DNA of 62,000 nucleotides from Cryptomeria japonica (GCF_030272615.1 NC_081413.1:330183802-330245801), one strand, 5' to 3'. Counted from the first letter of the stretch, positions 23,746 through 34,982 are shown. Made by a program: numbers and translations. Notes: generated by a model from the letters alone, not told the origin.

Positions 23746-24063
23746 ACATGTTCAATCTATCATAACTATGGTTGTGTTGCTATGGATTGTCGGGGAAGAA
23801 CTAATAGAGGCAATGTTGGACCCTGGAGAGTATCTGGAATGGCATGTTTCCACTGTCACAAACTAGGACACATTACAAGGTTTTGTAGAGCAAGAATGAA
23901 GCAACCGGTTAATCAGTCTATTGACCGGAAAGGAAAGAAGAAGGTAGATGTGGAAGAAACTAGAAGTGAGATGAATAAGATTTGGAGGACGAAAAGTGAG
24001 CAGAAACCATCAAAGGACTCCAATTCTTCACTTGGTGTGGAGAATCCCTCATTGGAAAACTAA
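23746..24063 (+). pseudogene. Gag-like protein of element B, last part (two zinc knuckles)
   Basis: In-frame continuation of 7304-8290 after element C. It carries CSIYHNYGCVAMDC, a damaged knuckle, and CFHCHKLGHITRFC, a perfect C-x2-C-x4-H-x4-C knuckle. A basic/acidic tail follows (DRKGKKKVDVEETRSEM), ending at TAA 24061-24063. About 100 bp later element E begins. Confidence 0.8.
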
Positions 24064-24162
24064 GCAATGTATGAAGCTTCAGGGGAGCATATTGTCAGAT
24101 CCATTTTCAGACCCTCTAAATGGTGTGCGGTAAGTCAAATATGCAGGTTTTGATGCAATATT

Positions 24163-25447
24163 TGTTAGGATAATCGGTGAACAACTGAGAGGGGGTGGGG
24201 TGAACCAGTTATTAATAGATTATAACTTTTAATCCACTCAATAACCTTTAAATAGATCAAGTACCGATAAAGCACATACAGATGCCGGTAGGAATGGATA
24301 CCGGTAAACAATACAACTTAACAATTAAACAAATAATCAATACAAAGAAACCATACCACATAACACTATGATTTGTACGTGGAAAACCCAGAAAGGGAAA
24401 AACCACGGTGGGAAGCCTACCCATAGTCAGATGATACTTCTGCAAAAAGTATGTGTTACAATGAGGGGCCTACACTTGCAGGAAGGCACACTATCTAGAG
24501 CGTATTTCTCATTACAAAAGAGTCTCACTGACTACAGAGATGCTACAACCATCTCAAGATAAATGGACAATAATCTAATAGAGTGAACTGCCAGAAATAA
24601 CATCTACCATGCCTGATTACAGTTCTGATTAAGCTCAATGTCAGAGGACTAAATCCTCTTTTGATTCCAATTCAATCATAAATGATCGACCAACTCCTCT
24701 ACCTGAATGATATTACAATATTCACACATTACATTCCTTGACCATGACCTTTTCATAACCATGATACTCTACAAAGAGTTTCTACCTCTTATTTATACAA
24801 ACCCTAAGGCCTAAACCAATTAGGTTGGCCACCTAAAAGATATTACAATAAGATCATTACATAATTCCTTATTACAATGATATTCCATGTCGGCTTAAGA
24901 CCAAATCAACAATAACAAATCCTTAAATCATCTTGAAACATCCCGGTAACATGTAGAGTACACGTTAGCATGATACCGGTCCATAACCTAGATAGGTACC
25001 AGACCTATTCTGGGTCCACTAAGCCAAAGAAATGTCTTCAAGTAGTTGAAGCATGATCAAAGAAAATCTTCAACATCCTAAAATCCATGTAGAAGTTGCA
25101 CCAACACCACTTATGCATCCTATCAAGATTCCTTAGTGAAAGTTCTGCCAGTAGAGGCTTAAACCAATGCCGGTAAGGGTTTACCAGAATGTATGATAGT
25201 ATCCAATACCAAGCCAATATCAACTAACCAAAACATGCTCATGAATCACGTATCACATGTAATCAAACATACTTCACTGGTCCAAACATGTCGAAAGTGT
25301 CCAACAGATTGTCTCTTCTGCCGGTAACACTAGATCTTCTATCGGTAACCAAAACTTGTTTGCTGGTAACCATCCATATCATATAGTGTTGACATCAATG
25401 ACAAAATGTCAATGCAACACATAATAAATTCATCCATAATGCCAACA
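24163..25447 (-). repeat. 3' LTR of element E
   Basis: Plus strand TGTTAGGATAAT to TGCCAACA, 1285 bp. Carries GAGGGGGTGGGG near 24188-24200 and the shared block near 24379-24412 (GTGGAAAACCC, GGGAAAAACCACGGTGGG). Pairs with 35041-36451. Confidence 0.95.
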
Positions 25448-25460
25448 ATCTCCCCCTTTG
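25448..25460 (-). promoter_or_regulatory. Polypurine tract of element E
   Basis: Reverse complement of ATCTCCCCCTTTG abutting the 3' LTR. Confidence 0.9.
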
Positions 25461-25633
25461 GCATTGATAGCAACACTAGATGTAAAAAATATCTAAGTAC
25501 CAAAAAAAATACCAAACAAGTCTCCCCCTATGGAAGACAACCAAAAATATATGAGACTTGTTGAGCACTATTTTTGAAAATAAAAATATATAAAAAATGT
25601 ATGTTTCCATAAGCATGAAGACTAATGGATATT

Positions 25634-26174
25634 TCGACCAGCAAACTGTATCGAGCATTGCAGAGGAAGTTTCATCGAAAGAGGTGTTTTCATTGACACA
25701 AGCACTAAGCAAAGGTATTTCGGCAAAAGGTTACCTTCGATGAACGTAGAAAACCACTCATCGATACTCTAAGTTTCATCGAAAAAGTAAAAACAAAAAG
25801 GCAAAAGGGTGATTTCGAAGGAATGTCATTACCGAAGAAACTCAAAAGGCATTCATCGAAATGCAAGTTTTCATCGATGAACGTAGTGTCGAACAAAAGT
25901 AAGGCTATTTCATCGATAAAGAAGGATATCGATGAAAAAGGGATATCGATGAACGCGCATAGGCCTTCACCGAAGAAAGAAACTCATCGAAAGTATGACA
26001 TCGATGAAACTTGCGAGCGACTTATCGAAAAAGGGGTCTATCGATGAAAGAGTGATTTCGATGAATCTTAAAAGCGGCCTCTCGACATGAGCTTTTCACC
26101 AAAACAATAATATCGAAGAAAATGAGCTTTCGATGGAAGATTCAAACACTCGGCCGAAGATAAGGGTTTCATCG
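25634..26174. repeat. Cluster of TCGATGA/TTCATCGA motifs upstream of the antisense ORF
   Basis: I count 22 TCGA tetramers in about 540 bp, most within CATCGA, TCGATGAA or ATATCGATGAA, in both orientations and irregularly spaced. CpG-containing words are otherwise scarce in this AT-rich DNA. The cluster sits between the 3' LTR and the antisense ORF of element E. It could be a promoter or enhancer array, a degenerate minisatellite, or a site array for a DNA-binding protein. Short ORFs here look like by-products of the repeat. Confidence 0.8.
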
Positions 26175-26210
26175 ATAACTTGAGATATGAGCATTTTGAG
26201 CGCACTGTAC

Positions 26211-26235
26211 TTCCCGCGAAAGAGTTAAAGGCCCA
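26211..26235 (+). promoter_or_regulatory. E2F-like and site II-like motifs before the antisense ORF
   Basis: TTCCCGCGAAA at 26211-26221 fits the E2F consensus, and GGCCCA at 26230-26235 fits site II (TGGGCC/T read in reverse). Together they mark promoters of S-phase and growth genes in plants. They lie about 250 bp before the ATG at 26476. No clear TATA box is seen. Role inferred from motifs. Confidence 0.45.
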
Positions 26236-26475
26236 ATTGAAGAGTGTCACATCTGCAATTAAGTTTAAAACACTTGAGTAGCCATTGTAGATGCAGAACA
26301 TTAACTGTGCACAAGTTGCCCATACGATTACAGTTGAACTGAGTGAATTTTCGTAAGAATCAGATCGATGCTAAAAGATTGAAGGCTGCGAAGAACCTGC
26401 AGAGACTTGCAAGCGATAACCAGAGAAGTTGAGCATTCACCAAGTAAGTATTGTCTCTCTTATTTTACTGTGACT

Positions 26476-29253
26476 ATGGAACCTTCATCTTCTTCTTCTA
26501 AAAAGAGTAGAAAAGGAAAAGAGTTGAACCCTGAAGAGAAGCCCAAAAGACAGAAGAAAGAAGGGAGAGCTCTGACTCAGGACTTATTAGACCAGTGTCC
26601 ATCGTCTAGTGTAAGGTCAAAAAAGATCAAAAGTGAAGAAGAAGGATTAGAAGACAGATTTGAGAACTTAGGAGACATTTGGACTGAGATAAGAGGGCAT
26701 GAATTATTTTTGTTTTGTTACAAAAGAAGGGATGCACCTGAACCCATAAGCAATCTATGGAAGAAGAATTTAGGCAAGTTAGTTGTCCCAAATGTGTTTG
26801 TAGATGTAGAATTAATGAAAGCTCTGGTAGATTGCTACAACCCAAGAACCAAAACCATATGTGATTACAGAGGGAATACATTAGTAGTGATTAATAAGCA
26901 GACTATTGATATGGTTTTTGATTTGGACTGGGAAGTAGAGGAGACTATCGACATGAAGAAACTTTCACAGGAATTCTTTAGTTTGGAAAATATCTACAGG
27001 ACTTGGAGGCTACCTGTTCACAAGCCAAAAGTGGGTGGGTCATTTGTTCAGTTTGGCAAAGATGACAAGGTGCCATTTGATGTCAACCACTTCCATCCAT
27101 ATTTCAAGTATATGTATTATGCTGCAGCCCAAGTACTAGGCCTAGAGGCTCATCCACTCATGGATATTGGGGTTATGGTTCTATGTGCTGATATACAATC
27201 AAAAGACCCTAGGTCATTTGATTTTGCCACTTATGTTGCAGATGCCTTGAATCATGGGCTGGAAAAATTGAAAGGAGACCTTGTGAATGTTCATTTTTCA
27301 TTATACTCCATGTTAATGCATATTCTTCTCTATTGTGGACAAGAAATTAACTTCTGGCCAGAAGAGTTCAGCATTAGGTCTTATGATAAGAATGGTCTGA
27401 AGAAGCCGGTTCAGTTGTGGGTATCAGCATGGGACCAGAGGTTTATGAATAACCAATATTGGCATTTTCAAGAATACTTTGTGAAACCTCTCAGTGCGGC
27501 TTTTGGACAGCACAGGGATTATACTTTGTCCCCTGAAATCAGGAGGTTCCTCAGGCCAAAGGATTTCTCTCCAGAATCACAGATTGAACATAATTGGGGT
27601 GATTGGTATTGCCATGATAATCACACAGAAATAAGGGTATTTGGATTTGAAGGACGACCCCACATGCTTCCAATTACGGTACCAAACAGAGTGGCTAGCT
27701 TGGAGATTATAAGGCAATTGTCTATTGCCAGTGCTAAACATTTAACTGATTTTGGTAAACAATCTATTGTTCCAGGTTTATTAGTTTTCTCTGATTTCAT
27801 TGTCAAAAGTTCAAAGAGTTATCATTTATTACAGAATAAATTAGATTACTATGGCATGACTCTGGGTGAGCCTAGGGAGAATTTTGATCCTGAAGGATAT
27901 ATAAGAGCTGCCAGAGCCTCACAGAAACTCAAAGCTGGGATACATATGGCCAAAATGCCAGACGACCTAATTAAGAACCTTGAACGAGAGGAGGCCAAAG
28001 CTTTAAAAGGAAAGAGTGAGTTAGTCTGGGAGGCCTACAAATGGAAAAGGGCAAGGGGAATGATAGATGGAGACCTAATTGGAAATCTCCAAGATCCTCT
28101 GGAAGTAGCTAAAAGGCTGCTTCAACATGAAGCAGAAATTATGCACAGAGTGCCTTCGCGATTCCTTCATTTTATTAATACTGAGAAGGACAGTCAGCCC
28201 CTAGCTCACATGTCACCAAAGTCGACTGCCAGTAGTATCCCACCTGATTCTCCTAGAGAGGATTATCCTCTTGGTTTCAAAACAGAAATGAACATGGACA
28301 CAGGAGAAATCAACATCAAGGATGTTGTTGACATAAGAATGACTGAGCATGAGGACTTCGTTGCTGATGATGGATTCGCCTCCTCTAGGGAATTCCTTTC
28401 ATTTTTATACCAATACAAAGGGGCTCATGTCAAACGAAGCATGGCTAGAAGACCAGAGGAGGAACAGATGAAGAGATTACAGGATGAAATTGATGTCCTC
28501 ATGAAAGACATGACTCCTGAAAAGGGGAGGAGATTATTAAAAGAGGCCGGTGTAATCATCTTCTCTGGTTGGGATATCAATTTGGCACTTTTATTTGATG
28601 GCTTCTTGAAAAAACAAGATTTGAATCAACAAGTGTTGCCCCAGGAGATAGACAAACTGTTCCTAGGCTCTGGATATGATCCAGACAAGAAAGCTCTCCT
28701 ACAGTGGGCACTATATCCAAAGGGGAAGAGGCCTATCATTGTGGATATAGAAGAGACCTTTGGGCATCTCATGGTTCATCAGGTTGGAAAGATTGATCCT
28801 AGGGTCACTGCAAAGCTCAACCTGGATGTTGCAAGATTGAACTTGGACCAGACAGAGTTTTTGGTCAGAGAGAACGTTACATATAAGGGACTATATGAAA
28901 AATCCAAGGAGGAAAATCAGAAGCTGCAGGCAAAGGTATTGCAATTAGAGACGGGGACTCCTATCAATGAATACACCTCATACCCCGCAGGACACAGCTT
29001 GGATGACATCTCTGATGCTCTGTACTGGAAGTATCAGGCAGAAAAGGCCAATAAACATGCAGACAATGTCCAACAAAAGATGGACAAATTGGTCAACGAC
29101 ATTATAGGACATCGGTTTAACACCATGCTCTTACAGGTCGAACCATATTGGACAGTTTACACTAGAACGATAAAAGTGCTAACAGAGCATGAACGGTTAA
29201 GAGCACGATTGCAGGAAGTACTAAGCAATGTCGTTACCATGTCACCAGAGTAA
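26476..29253 (+). CDS. Antisense ORF of element E, 925 codons, unknown function
   Basis: Open without a break from the ATG at 26476 (the frame also has an ATG at 26407). It lies opposite to the gag-pol strand, between RNase H and 3' LTR. The first 40 residues are Ser-rich and basic (KKSRKGKELNPEEKPKRQKK), a likely nuclear signal. Next comes a globular region of about 400 residues with ALVDCYNPRTKTICDYRG, PFDVNHFHPYFKYMYYAAA, ADALNHGLEKLKGDLVNVHF, HNWGDWYCHDN and FGFEGRPHMLP. The C-terminal third has coiled-coil stretches (EKSKEENQKLQAKVLQLE, KYQAEKANKHADNVQQKMD). No RT, integrase, protease or zinc-knuckle motif. The ALV-x-T pattern faintly recalls the plant mobile domain start, but I would not assign it. 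An open frame this long amid decayed pol suggests youth or selection. Ends at TAA 29251-29253. Confidence 0.8.
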   Translation: MEPSSSSSKKSRKGKELNPEEKPKRQKKEGRALTQDLLDQCPSSSVRSKKIKSEEEGLEDRFENLGDIWTEIRGHELFLFCYKRRDAPEPISNLWKKNLGKLVVPNVFVDVELMKALVDCYNPRTKTICDYRGNTLVVINKQTIDMVFDLDWEVEETIDMKKLSQEFFSLENIYRTWRLPVHKPKVGGSFVQFGKDDKVPFDVNHFHPYFKYMYYAAAQVLGLEAHPLMDIGVMVLCADIQSKDPRSFDFATYVADALNHGLEKLKGDLVNVHFSLYSMLMHILLYCGQEINFWPEEFSIRSYDKNGLKKPVQLWVSAWDQRFMNNQYWHFQEYFVKPLSAAFGQHRDYTLSPEIRRFLRPKDFSPESQIEHNWGDWYCHDNHTEIRVFGFEGRPHMLPITVPNRVASLEIIRQLSIASAKHLTDFGKQSIVPGLLVFSDFIVKSSKSYHLLQNKLDYYGMTLGEPRENFDPEGYIRAARASQKLKAGIHMAKMPDDLIKNLEREEAKALKGKSELVWEAYKWKRARGMIDGDLIGNLQDPLEVAKRLLQHEAEIMHRVPSRFLHFINTEKDSQPLAHMSPKSTASSIPPDSPREDYPLGFKTEMNMDTGEINIKDVVDIRMTEHEDFVADDGFASSREFLSFLYQYKGAHVKRSMARRPEEEQMKRLQDEIDVLMKDMTPEKGRRLLKEAGVIIFSGWDINLALLFDGFLKKQDLNQQVLPQEIDKLFLGSGYDPDKKALLQWALYPKGKRPIIVDIEETFGHLMVHQVGKIDPRVTAKLNLDVARLNLDQTEFLVRENVTYKGLYEKSKEENQKLQAKVLQLETGTPINEYTSYPAGHSLDDISDALYWKYQAEKANKHADNVQQKMDKLVNDIIGHRFNTMLLQVEPYWTVYTRTIKVLTEHERLRARLQEVLSNVVTMSPE

Positions 29254-29532
29254 AAGGCTGAGGGAAACGCGTATATGGACAATCATGTCAAATTCAAGGA
29301 TACGCTGAGGAGAGACTTAAGAGAATTAGATGATGATAAACCCGTTGGAATGCCTTCCGTCTACAAGGAAGGAGAGGTGATATCCTTGGAGGATCTGCGA
29401 AAAGAACTCATCAGCGTCAAGGATTGGGCCTTGTCAGAGATTGATCGGAGTAAGGATATGGCCCCTACTGTCAACCAGATAATATTCAAGTATCTGTCGC
29501 TGGGGGATGAATTGAAGAAGCAAACTTCTTGA
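29254..29532 (+). pseudogene. Likely C-terminal extension of the antisense ORF after one stop codon
   Basis: The same reading frame goes on past the TAA at 29251 for another 92 codons (ATG at 29275; DTLRRDLRELDDDKPVGM, EEVI-like acidic helices, ending LKKQTS). Same frame, no gap and similar composition suggest one original protein of about 1018 residues split by a single stop, or a separately translated 85-codon ORF. Confidence 0.6.
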
Positions 29533-30782
29533 ATCAAAACATTCAAAGACGATGATTACATTCATCATTTGGGGCTCTTAAATCTCTTTTTACTTAAGTT
29601 TAGAAATATCCAAAGTTAATGATTAATATTGTAAAGGGTCGTGTCTCTTCGTGAAGAGCTTTCATCCTCATATATATACGAGAATGATTTTTTGTAATGT
29701 AAGGTGAGAGATATTAGATAGGATTAAGAGCGAAAGAACGACAGCCTATAAGTCTTCTGTGTACGAACTATAATGGAATACAAATCTTGATCAATTGTTT
29801 CCCTGCATATGTGTTGTGGATTATTTCATTTTCTTTTGGCAATCGTCTGTGATATTGTCTGATAAAGATAAGGTTATTCATGTTCTTAAGATCAAATCTA
29901 TGCTTTATGTTATAATGTTGCAACAAAAGTTTTGCTTGCGGATTGTAATTGTTCCTTGCAAAGCTTAATTGACTGGTCCCTTAAGGGTAGGGTTAAATTC
30001 ACTCAATCAGCATATAGTATAAGCATTCATTTGGTTTTAACAGAAATAGTAACTGACAGGTTCATAAGGGATGAATTAAAAACTGTCTCACAGATTCGCA
30101 CCATAAGTCCTGAAGAAAATTGTAATGACTCTGCAACCCAATTAACGAAGAAGGCACTGGCTAAATTACAAATTACCCTCATCATTTCTTCATTTTGATA
30201 GCTATAGAAGTAATTAAGAAACATAAAGCAAACAATTATCATAACAACAATCTTGAACTCGTCTGCTATATCTCCATTCAAGGAACTCATGCCATTTCAA
30301 GATCAGGAGATATCAGATTAGGATAACATATCTGCTATAAAAGGCACCATTTATTGGAGACATTCAGTGAATAGGTATACCCGCCTAGGTCCTGCAGAGC
30401 CTAAAGTGAGAGAGTAAGCAACCAAACAGGTTCACTCTACATGTTGGCCAAATCAATTGGAGGGTTTAACCATAGGGACTGGCATTTCCTTAGAACCTAT
30501 CCAATCTGTTGATTTGAGACCCAACAAGACTGATATCTCTGTAGAGTTCTGAATATATCTCTCCCCCTAATGTATACAACTCCTCCTTTATTTTTATTTT
30601 CACATCAATATCTCTCCCACTTTGACATCAATGCCAGAAATCTGACAAAAATATGAAAGCAATAATGTAAACCTCTGAAACTTTGAGCTAACTAGTCCCG
30701 CTGAGTAGTAGCACCACTCATCAGTGCCAGAATGAATAATGTCTTTGGTAATGCATGTTGGACTGATGACAAACTGCAACAA
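29533..30782. other. Element E spacer: 3' end of the antisense gene and pol downstream region
   Basis: No supported coding frame. AT-rich with TTTTTTGTAATGTAAGG near 29690, a plausible plus-strand polyadenylation region. At 30557-30570 and 30609-30636 there are polypurine-like complements (TCTCTCCCCCTAATG; TCTCTCCCACTTTGACATCA) resembling the true polypurine tract near the 3' LTR. Confidence 0.5.
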
Positions 30783-31601
30783 TCAAGTCTCTGCCGGAGG
30801 AACATAAACCCCTAACCTATCTCTCAAATATTCAAATGATTCCTTAGATAGTGGTTTAGTGAATATATCTACAATTTGTTCTTTAGTGTTCACATAAACC
30901 AATTTGACTTCCTTTGCTTCTACCTTGTCCTTCAGAAAGTTATACTTTATTGAAATATGCTTAGTTTTAGAGTGAAATATCGGATTCTTAGACATGTCAA
31001 TAGATGCAGAGCTATCATAGTAGATAACCACCGGTTCACTATAATTTACCCTGATATCCTTCAACATTTGCTTCATCCACAAGAATTGAGTGCAATTAGT
31101 TGTTGCTGCAACATACTCAGCTTTTGCAGTAGATAAAGAAATGCATTATTGTTTTTTGCTGATCCATGAAACCAGTTTCTTTTTAAGAAAGAAAGCTCCA
31201 CCAGAAGTTCTCTTCATATCATCAGTATCTCTCACCCAATCTGAGTCAGTATATGCACATAAAGTGAAATCATCATTTTTAGAATACCATAAACCATATT
31301 CTGTTGTTCCTTGCAAATACCAGAATATCCTCTTTACTGCACATTCATGATTTTCTTTGGGATTACTTTGATATCTTGAAACAATACTTACTACATTCAT
31401 AATATCAGGTTTAGTCTGAGTTAGATATAATAGATCACCAATCATAGACTCATACCTTGTCAGATTTACCGGTGTAGACATATCCTTGAAAGATAGTTTC
31501 TCACTTATCACCATAGGGGTACTTTCGGTTTGGAATTATCCATACCAAACTTCTTCAAAAAATCCCTCAGATACTTAGTTTGATAGATAAAAATGCCTTT
31601 G
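30783..31601 (-). pseudogene. Copia RNase H of element E
   Basis: Shows YESMIGDLLYLTQTKPDI, YTDSDWVRDTDD with the first catalytic Asp, SGGAFFLKKKLVSW, then after one stop (SKKQ then CISLSTAKAEYVAA) YYDSSASIDMSKNP, SKTKHISIKYNFL and DIFTKPLSKESFEYL. It ends in VPPAET at 30783. The connection to the RT (31515-31601) is out of frame. Confidence 0.92.
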
Positions 31602-32516
31602 TTAGTTTGAGTAATCTTCAAACCTAAGAAAAAATCTCATCTCACCAATCATGGACATTTCAAATTCATTCTTTATGTTGTTAGAAAATTCCATGCACAA
31701 TTTATCTTCTCCTCCAAAAATGATATCATCAACAAATACTTCAATAATCAGAATATCATTATCAGTGATCTTATAATATAAATTACTATCAGCACTTCCT
31801 TTAGTAAAACCAAGCTTCAAAAGATATTTATCCAACCTTGCATACCAAGCTCTAGGAGCCTGTTTCAATCCATATAAAAATTTCTTCAACATGCAAACCA
31901 TATCTTTATCATATGTTAGTGAAAATCCATCAGGTTGGTCAATGCAAACTTATTTCTCAAGCTCACCATTCAAAAATGCACATTTAACATCCATTTGATA
32001 AACCTTATAGTTTTTAAAAGCTGCATAGGCAAGAAATAGTCTAACAGCTTCAATTCTAGCTACAAGTGCAAATGTCTCACCATAATCAACTCCTTCCATT
32101 TGAGAATATCCTTTACAAACCAATCTAGCCTTGTTTCTTACAACTTGATCATCCTCATTTAGTTTATTCCTAAATATCCATTTAGTTCCAATAGCATTCT
32201 TATTTTTAGGCCAGGGAACTAAAGACCAAGTCTCATTTTTCTCTATCTGATCTAATTCATCTTCCATAGCTTTTAACCAATGTTTATCCTTACAAGCTTC
32301 AATAAAAGTTGCCAGTTCAACTTGAGAAATAAGACATACCTCTTCATTTGCTAGTTTTCTTCTTGTCACAACTCCCTTGTTCCTATCTCCAATAATTTGA
32401 TCTTCAAAATGATTTAATCTTACATACGTTGGTGTATTCTAAACTTCAAGTTCATTGCTCTCATCATCAGTCACCATTGAATTTTCTGATTGTGCCGGTG
32501 TAACTGTTTCAGTTCC
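31602..32516 (-). pseudogene. Copia reverse transcriptase of element E
   Basis: RT begins near [18 protein letters not shown], then [38 protein letters not shown] (catalytic Asp), one stop at about 31950 after GELEK, then LKQAPRAWYARLDKYL and EVFVDDIIFGGED (FVDD box), FEMSMIGEMRFFL. The tail loses the usual GLQI motif through a frameshift near 31625. Region 32370-32516 is the acidic linker from integrase, with stops. Confidence 0.92.
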
Positions 32517-33594
32517 CTATACTAGTTGAGATATTGTCAGTTCAGTTATGATCATTTCCACTGCCGGTTCCCTATCATATGACATAGAATGATTTCTGTA
32601 CTCTTCATCCACTTTCACATTAGCACTTTCCACAATTTTCTGAAATATTTTGTTATAACATCTATATGCTTTGCTTTGAATTGAATACCCAAGAAATATC
32701 CCTTCATCACATCTAGGATAAAACTTTCCAATTGAATCATCTCTTTTCATATAGCATTTACCTCCAAAAATTCTGAAATATTTAACAGTAGGTGTATGTC
32801 CAAACCATAGATAATAAGGGGTCTTACCGGTTTCACCTTTGATGTGAACTCTATTTAATGTGTAGACTGGTATACTCACTACTTCTCTCTAGTAGATATG
32901 AGGTAATTTAGCTTCCATCATCATAGATATTGCTACATCCAAAATGGTTCCGTTCTTTCTTTCCACTACTCCATTCTGGTGAGGAGTCCTAGGTGCAGAT
33001 AGATGTCTCCTGATTCCATTTGTCTCACAATAACTATTAAATTCATTAGAAGTGAACTCACTGCCATGATCTAATCTTAGACATTTGATTTTCAATCCAG
33101 TTTCAATTTCAACCTTTTCTTTAAAGATATTGAATTTGTCAAAAGCTTCAGACTTCTCCCTTAGAAAATTCACCCACATCATTCTAGAATAGTCATCAAT
33201 AATCAAAATGAAATACCTATCACCTTGAAAGCTTTTAGTCCTTGATGGACCACATAAGTCAATGCGAATCAAATCAAGTACATCATTATATTTATCATGT
33301 ATGATTTTAAAAGAACTTATAACTTGCTTTCCCAATTGACATTCCTTACATACCAGAATATGAGGCTTCATAACCTTAGGTATATCTCTAACTGCCTTAG
33401 TTGAACTGATCTTAACAATACAATCAAAATTAACATGACACAACCTCTTATGCCATAGCTAACTGTCATCAATATGAGCAATCACACATGTCTTATTACC
33501 AGTGTTAAAGTGAAAGATATTACTTCATGTTCCGAATACCTATTGCAATCTCTAAACCAGTCTTGTTAGTGATTTTGCACTTTCTATCTTTAAA
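32517..33594 (-). pseudogene. Copia integrase of element E
   Basis: Pre-integrase zinc motif near MCHVNFDCIVKISS and CKECQLGKQ; catalytic blocks LIRIDLCGPSRTKSF, LDHGSEFTSNEF and TPHQNGVVERKN give D, D, E. A stop after LPHIY (32889) and restart at MSIPVYTLNRVHIKG leads to the C-terminal region (YFRIFGGKCYMKRDD, EGIFLGYSIQSKAYRC). Stops in the 33444-33594 stretch separate it from the gag-protease frame. Confidence 0.92.
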
Positions 33595-34982
33595 CTAAAG
33601 TAAGAAACCCTTATCAACCAATTTACCAACACTCAAAAGATTATGCTTTAAACCTTCTACATAATAGGCATTATCAATATTATGCTTACCATCCAAATAA
33701 ATAATACCTCTACCTCTGATCATACATGCTTTGTCATCTCCAAATCTGACCTGACCGCCATTGTATTCTTGCAGGGATAGAAAATTCCTTTTATCTCCAG
33801 TCATATGATGTGAGCATCCACTATCAATTACCCATTCATCCTCATCTTCAACTTTTTCTACCAGGGCCTTTTCTTCATTCTTGATAGCCAGTTCTGGTTC
33901 ATCTTCCTTCAAAGCATAGAATACCCATTCCTTTCCATTGCCGGATCCACTAGCAAAGTCTTCTGCCGGTTCATCTCCAGAGTCATTAGTTACTCCTTCC
34001 TCAACTACTATGTAGCATTCTTTACTTTTCTTGAATCTATATCTGTTCTTGTTAGTTTTAAAAGATTTCTTGACTCTTTCCTCAAACCTTGCATTCCTTT
34101 CAGGACATCTAGATGCAAAATGGCCAATCTTCTTACATGCAAAACATTTAAAAGGTGCTTTTCCTTCATACTTACTTCCATTCGGTCCTTTAGGTACTCT
34201 TCTAGAAAATAAGGCTTCAAGTTTCTCAAGTTCTTCAACTTCTTTCCTCATGTCTTCCAATTCTTTTGCATATAGGGCTCTCCAATCACTTTTATTGGTA
34301 GATGATGATGATGATTATGCATGAAAAGCATGTTCAGACTTTACAACTCTAGAAGATCCAAATTCTTCAAGCTCAAAAGAAGATAATTTCCCAATTAGAA
34401 TGTCTCTGTTAATTCAAGAGTTTGCCATTGTTCTTAACTCATTAATTGTAGTTGCCTTCATCTTGTAAGCCGGTGGAAGGGCTCTCAAGACTTTGGAAAC
34501 TATTTCATCTTCACTTAGAAATTCTCTACAACATTGAATTCCCATAACAATCTCATTTACTCTTTCCATAAACACAACAATTCTCTCATTATCTTCCATC
34601 TTTAAATTTTCATATCTTACCTGGTAGCCATCAAGTTTAGCAATTTTGATAGTATGATCACCTTCATTCAGGGTTTGTAATTTGTCCCACACAACCTTAG
34701 CCGATGATTTATCAGTCAATCCCATGATCTACTGATAAATAAGTGCACACAAGAGGGCTTCTCTAGCTCTGCAATCATTTTCAATATTCTTATCCAAGTC
34801 CGTAGGAGCAAGATTGCCAGATGCTAGATCATAAGGTGTGTATCCTTTCTTAGTGATCTCCCAAATATCTTTCTAAGATAAGTCTTCAGACGAATTTTCC
34901 ATATCCCATAATTTTTTCCATAAAGCTTAGGGATTTCTCTTCTGAAAATAGTTGCCAGTGGATTAGAAGTGTTAGTTGCCAT
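33595..34982 (-). pseudogene. Copia Gag and protease of element E
   Basis: The likely start is the ATG at 34980-34982 (MATNTSNPLATIF), about 45 bp after the primer site. A UBN2-type capsid region follows (KVVWDKLQTLNEGDHTIK, IVSKVLRALPPAYKMKATT) with stops near 34733 and 34412 and a frame break near 34880. Then a coiled segment, the zinc knuckle CFACKKIGHFASRC, an acidic linker, and the protease start WVIDSGCSHHMTGDK with VEGLKHNLLSVGKL at the end. It resembles element D gag closely in motif order. Confidence 0.92.

Noticed and set aside
25823-26047. 74-codon plus-strand ORF in the TCGA cluster
   Set aside because: Open frame follows from the repeat words; no start context or domain, and it ends well before the antisense gene.
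29932-30290. Small ORFs on both strands in the E spacer
   Set aside because: Short, overlapping on opposite strands, no signature.
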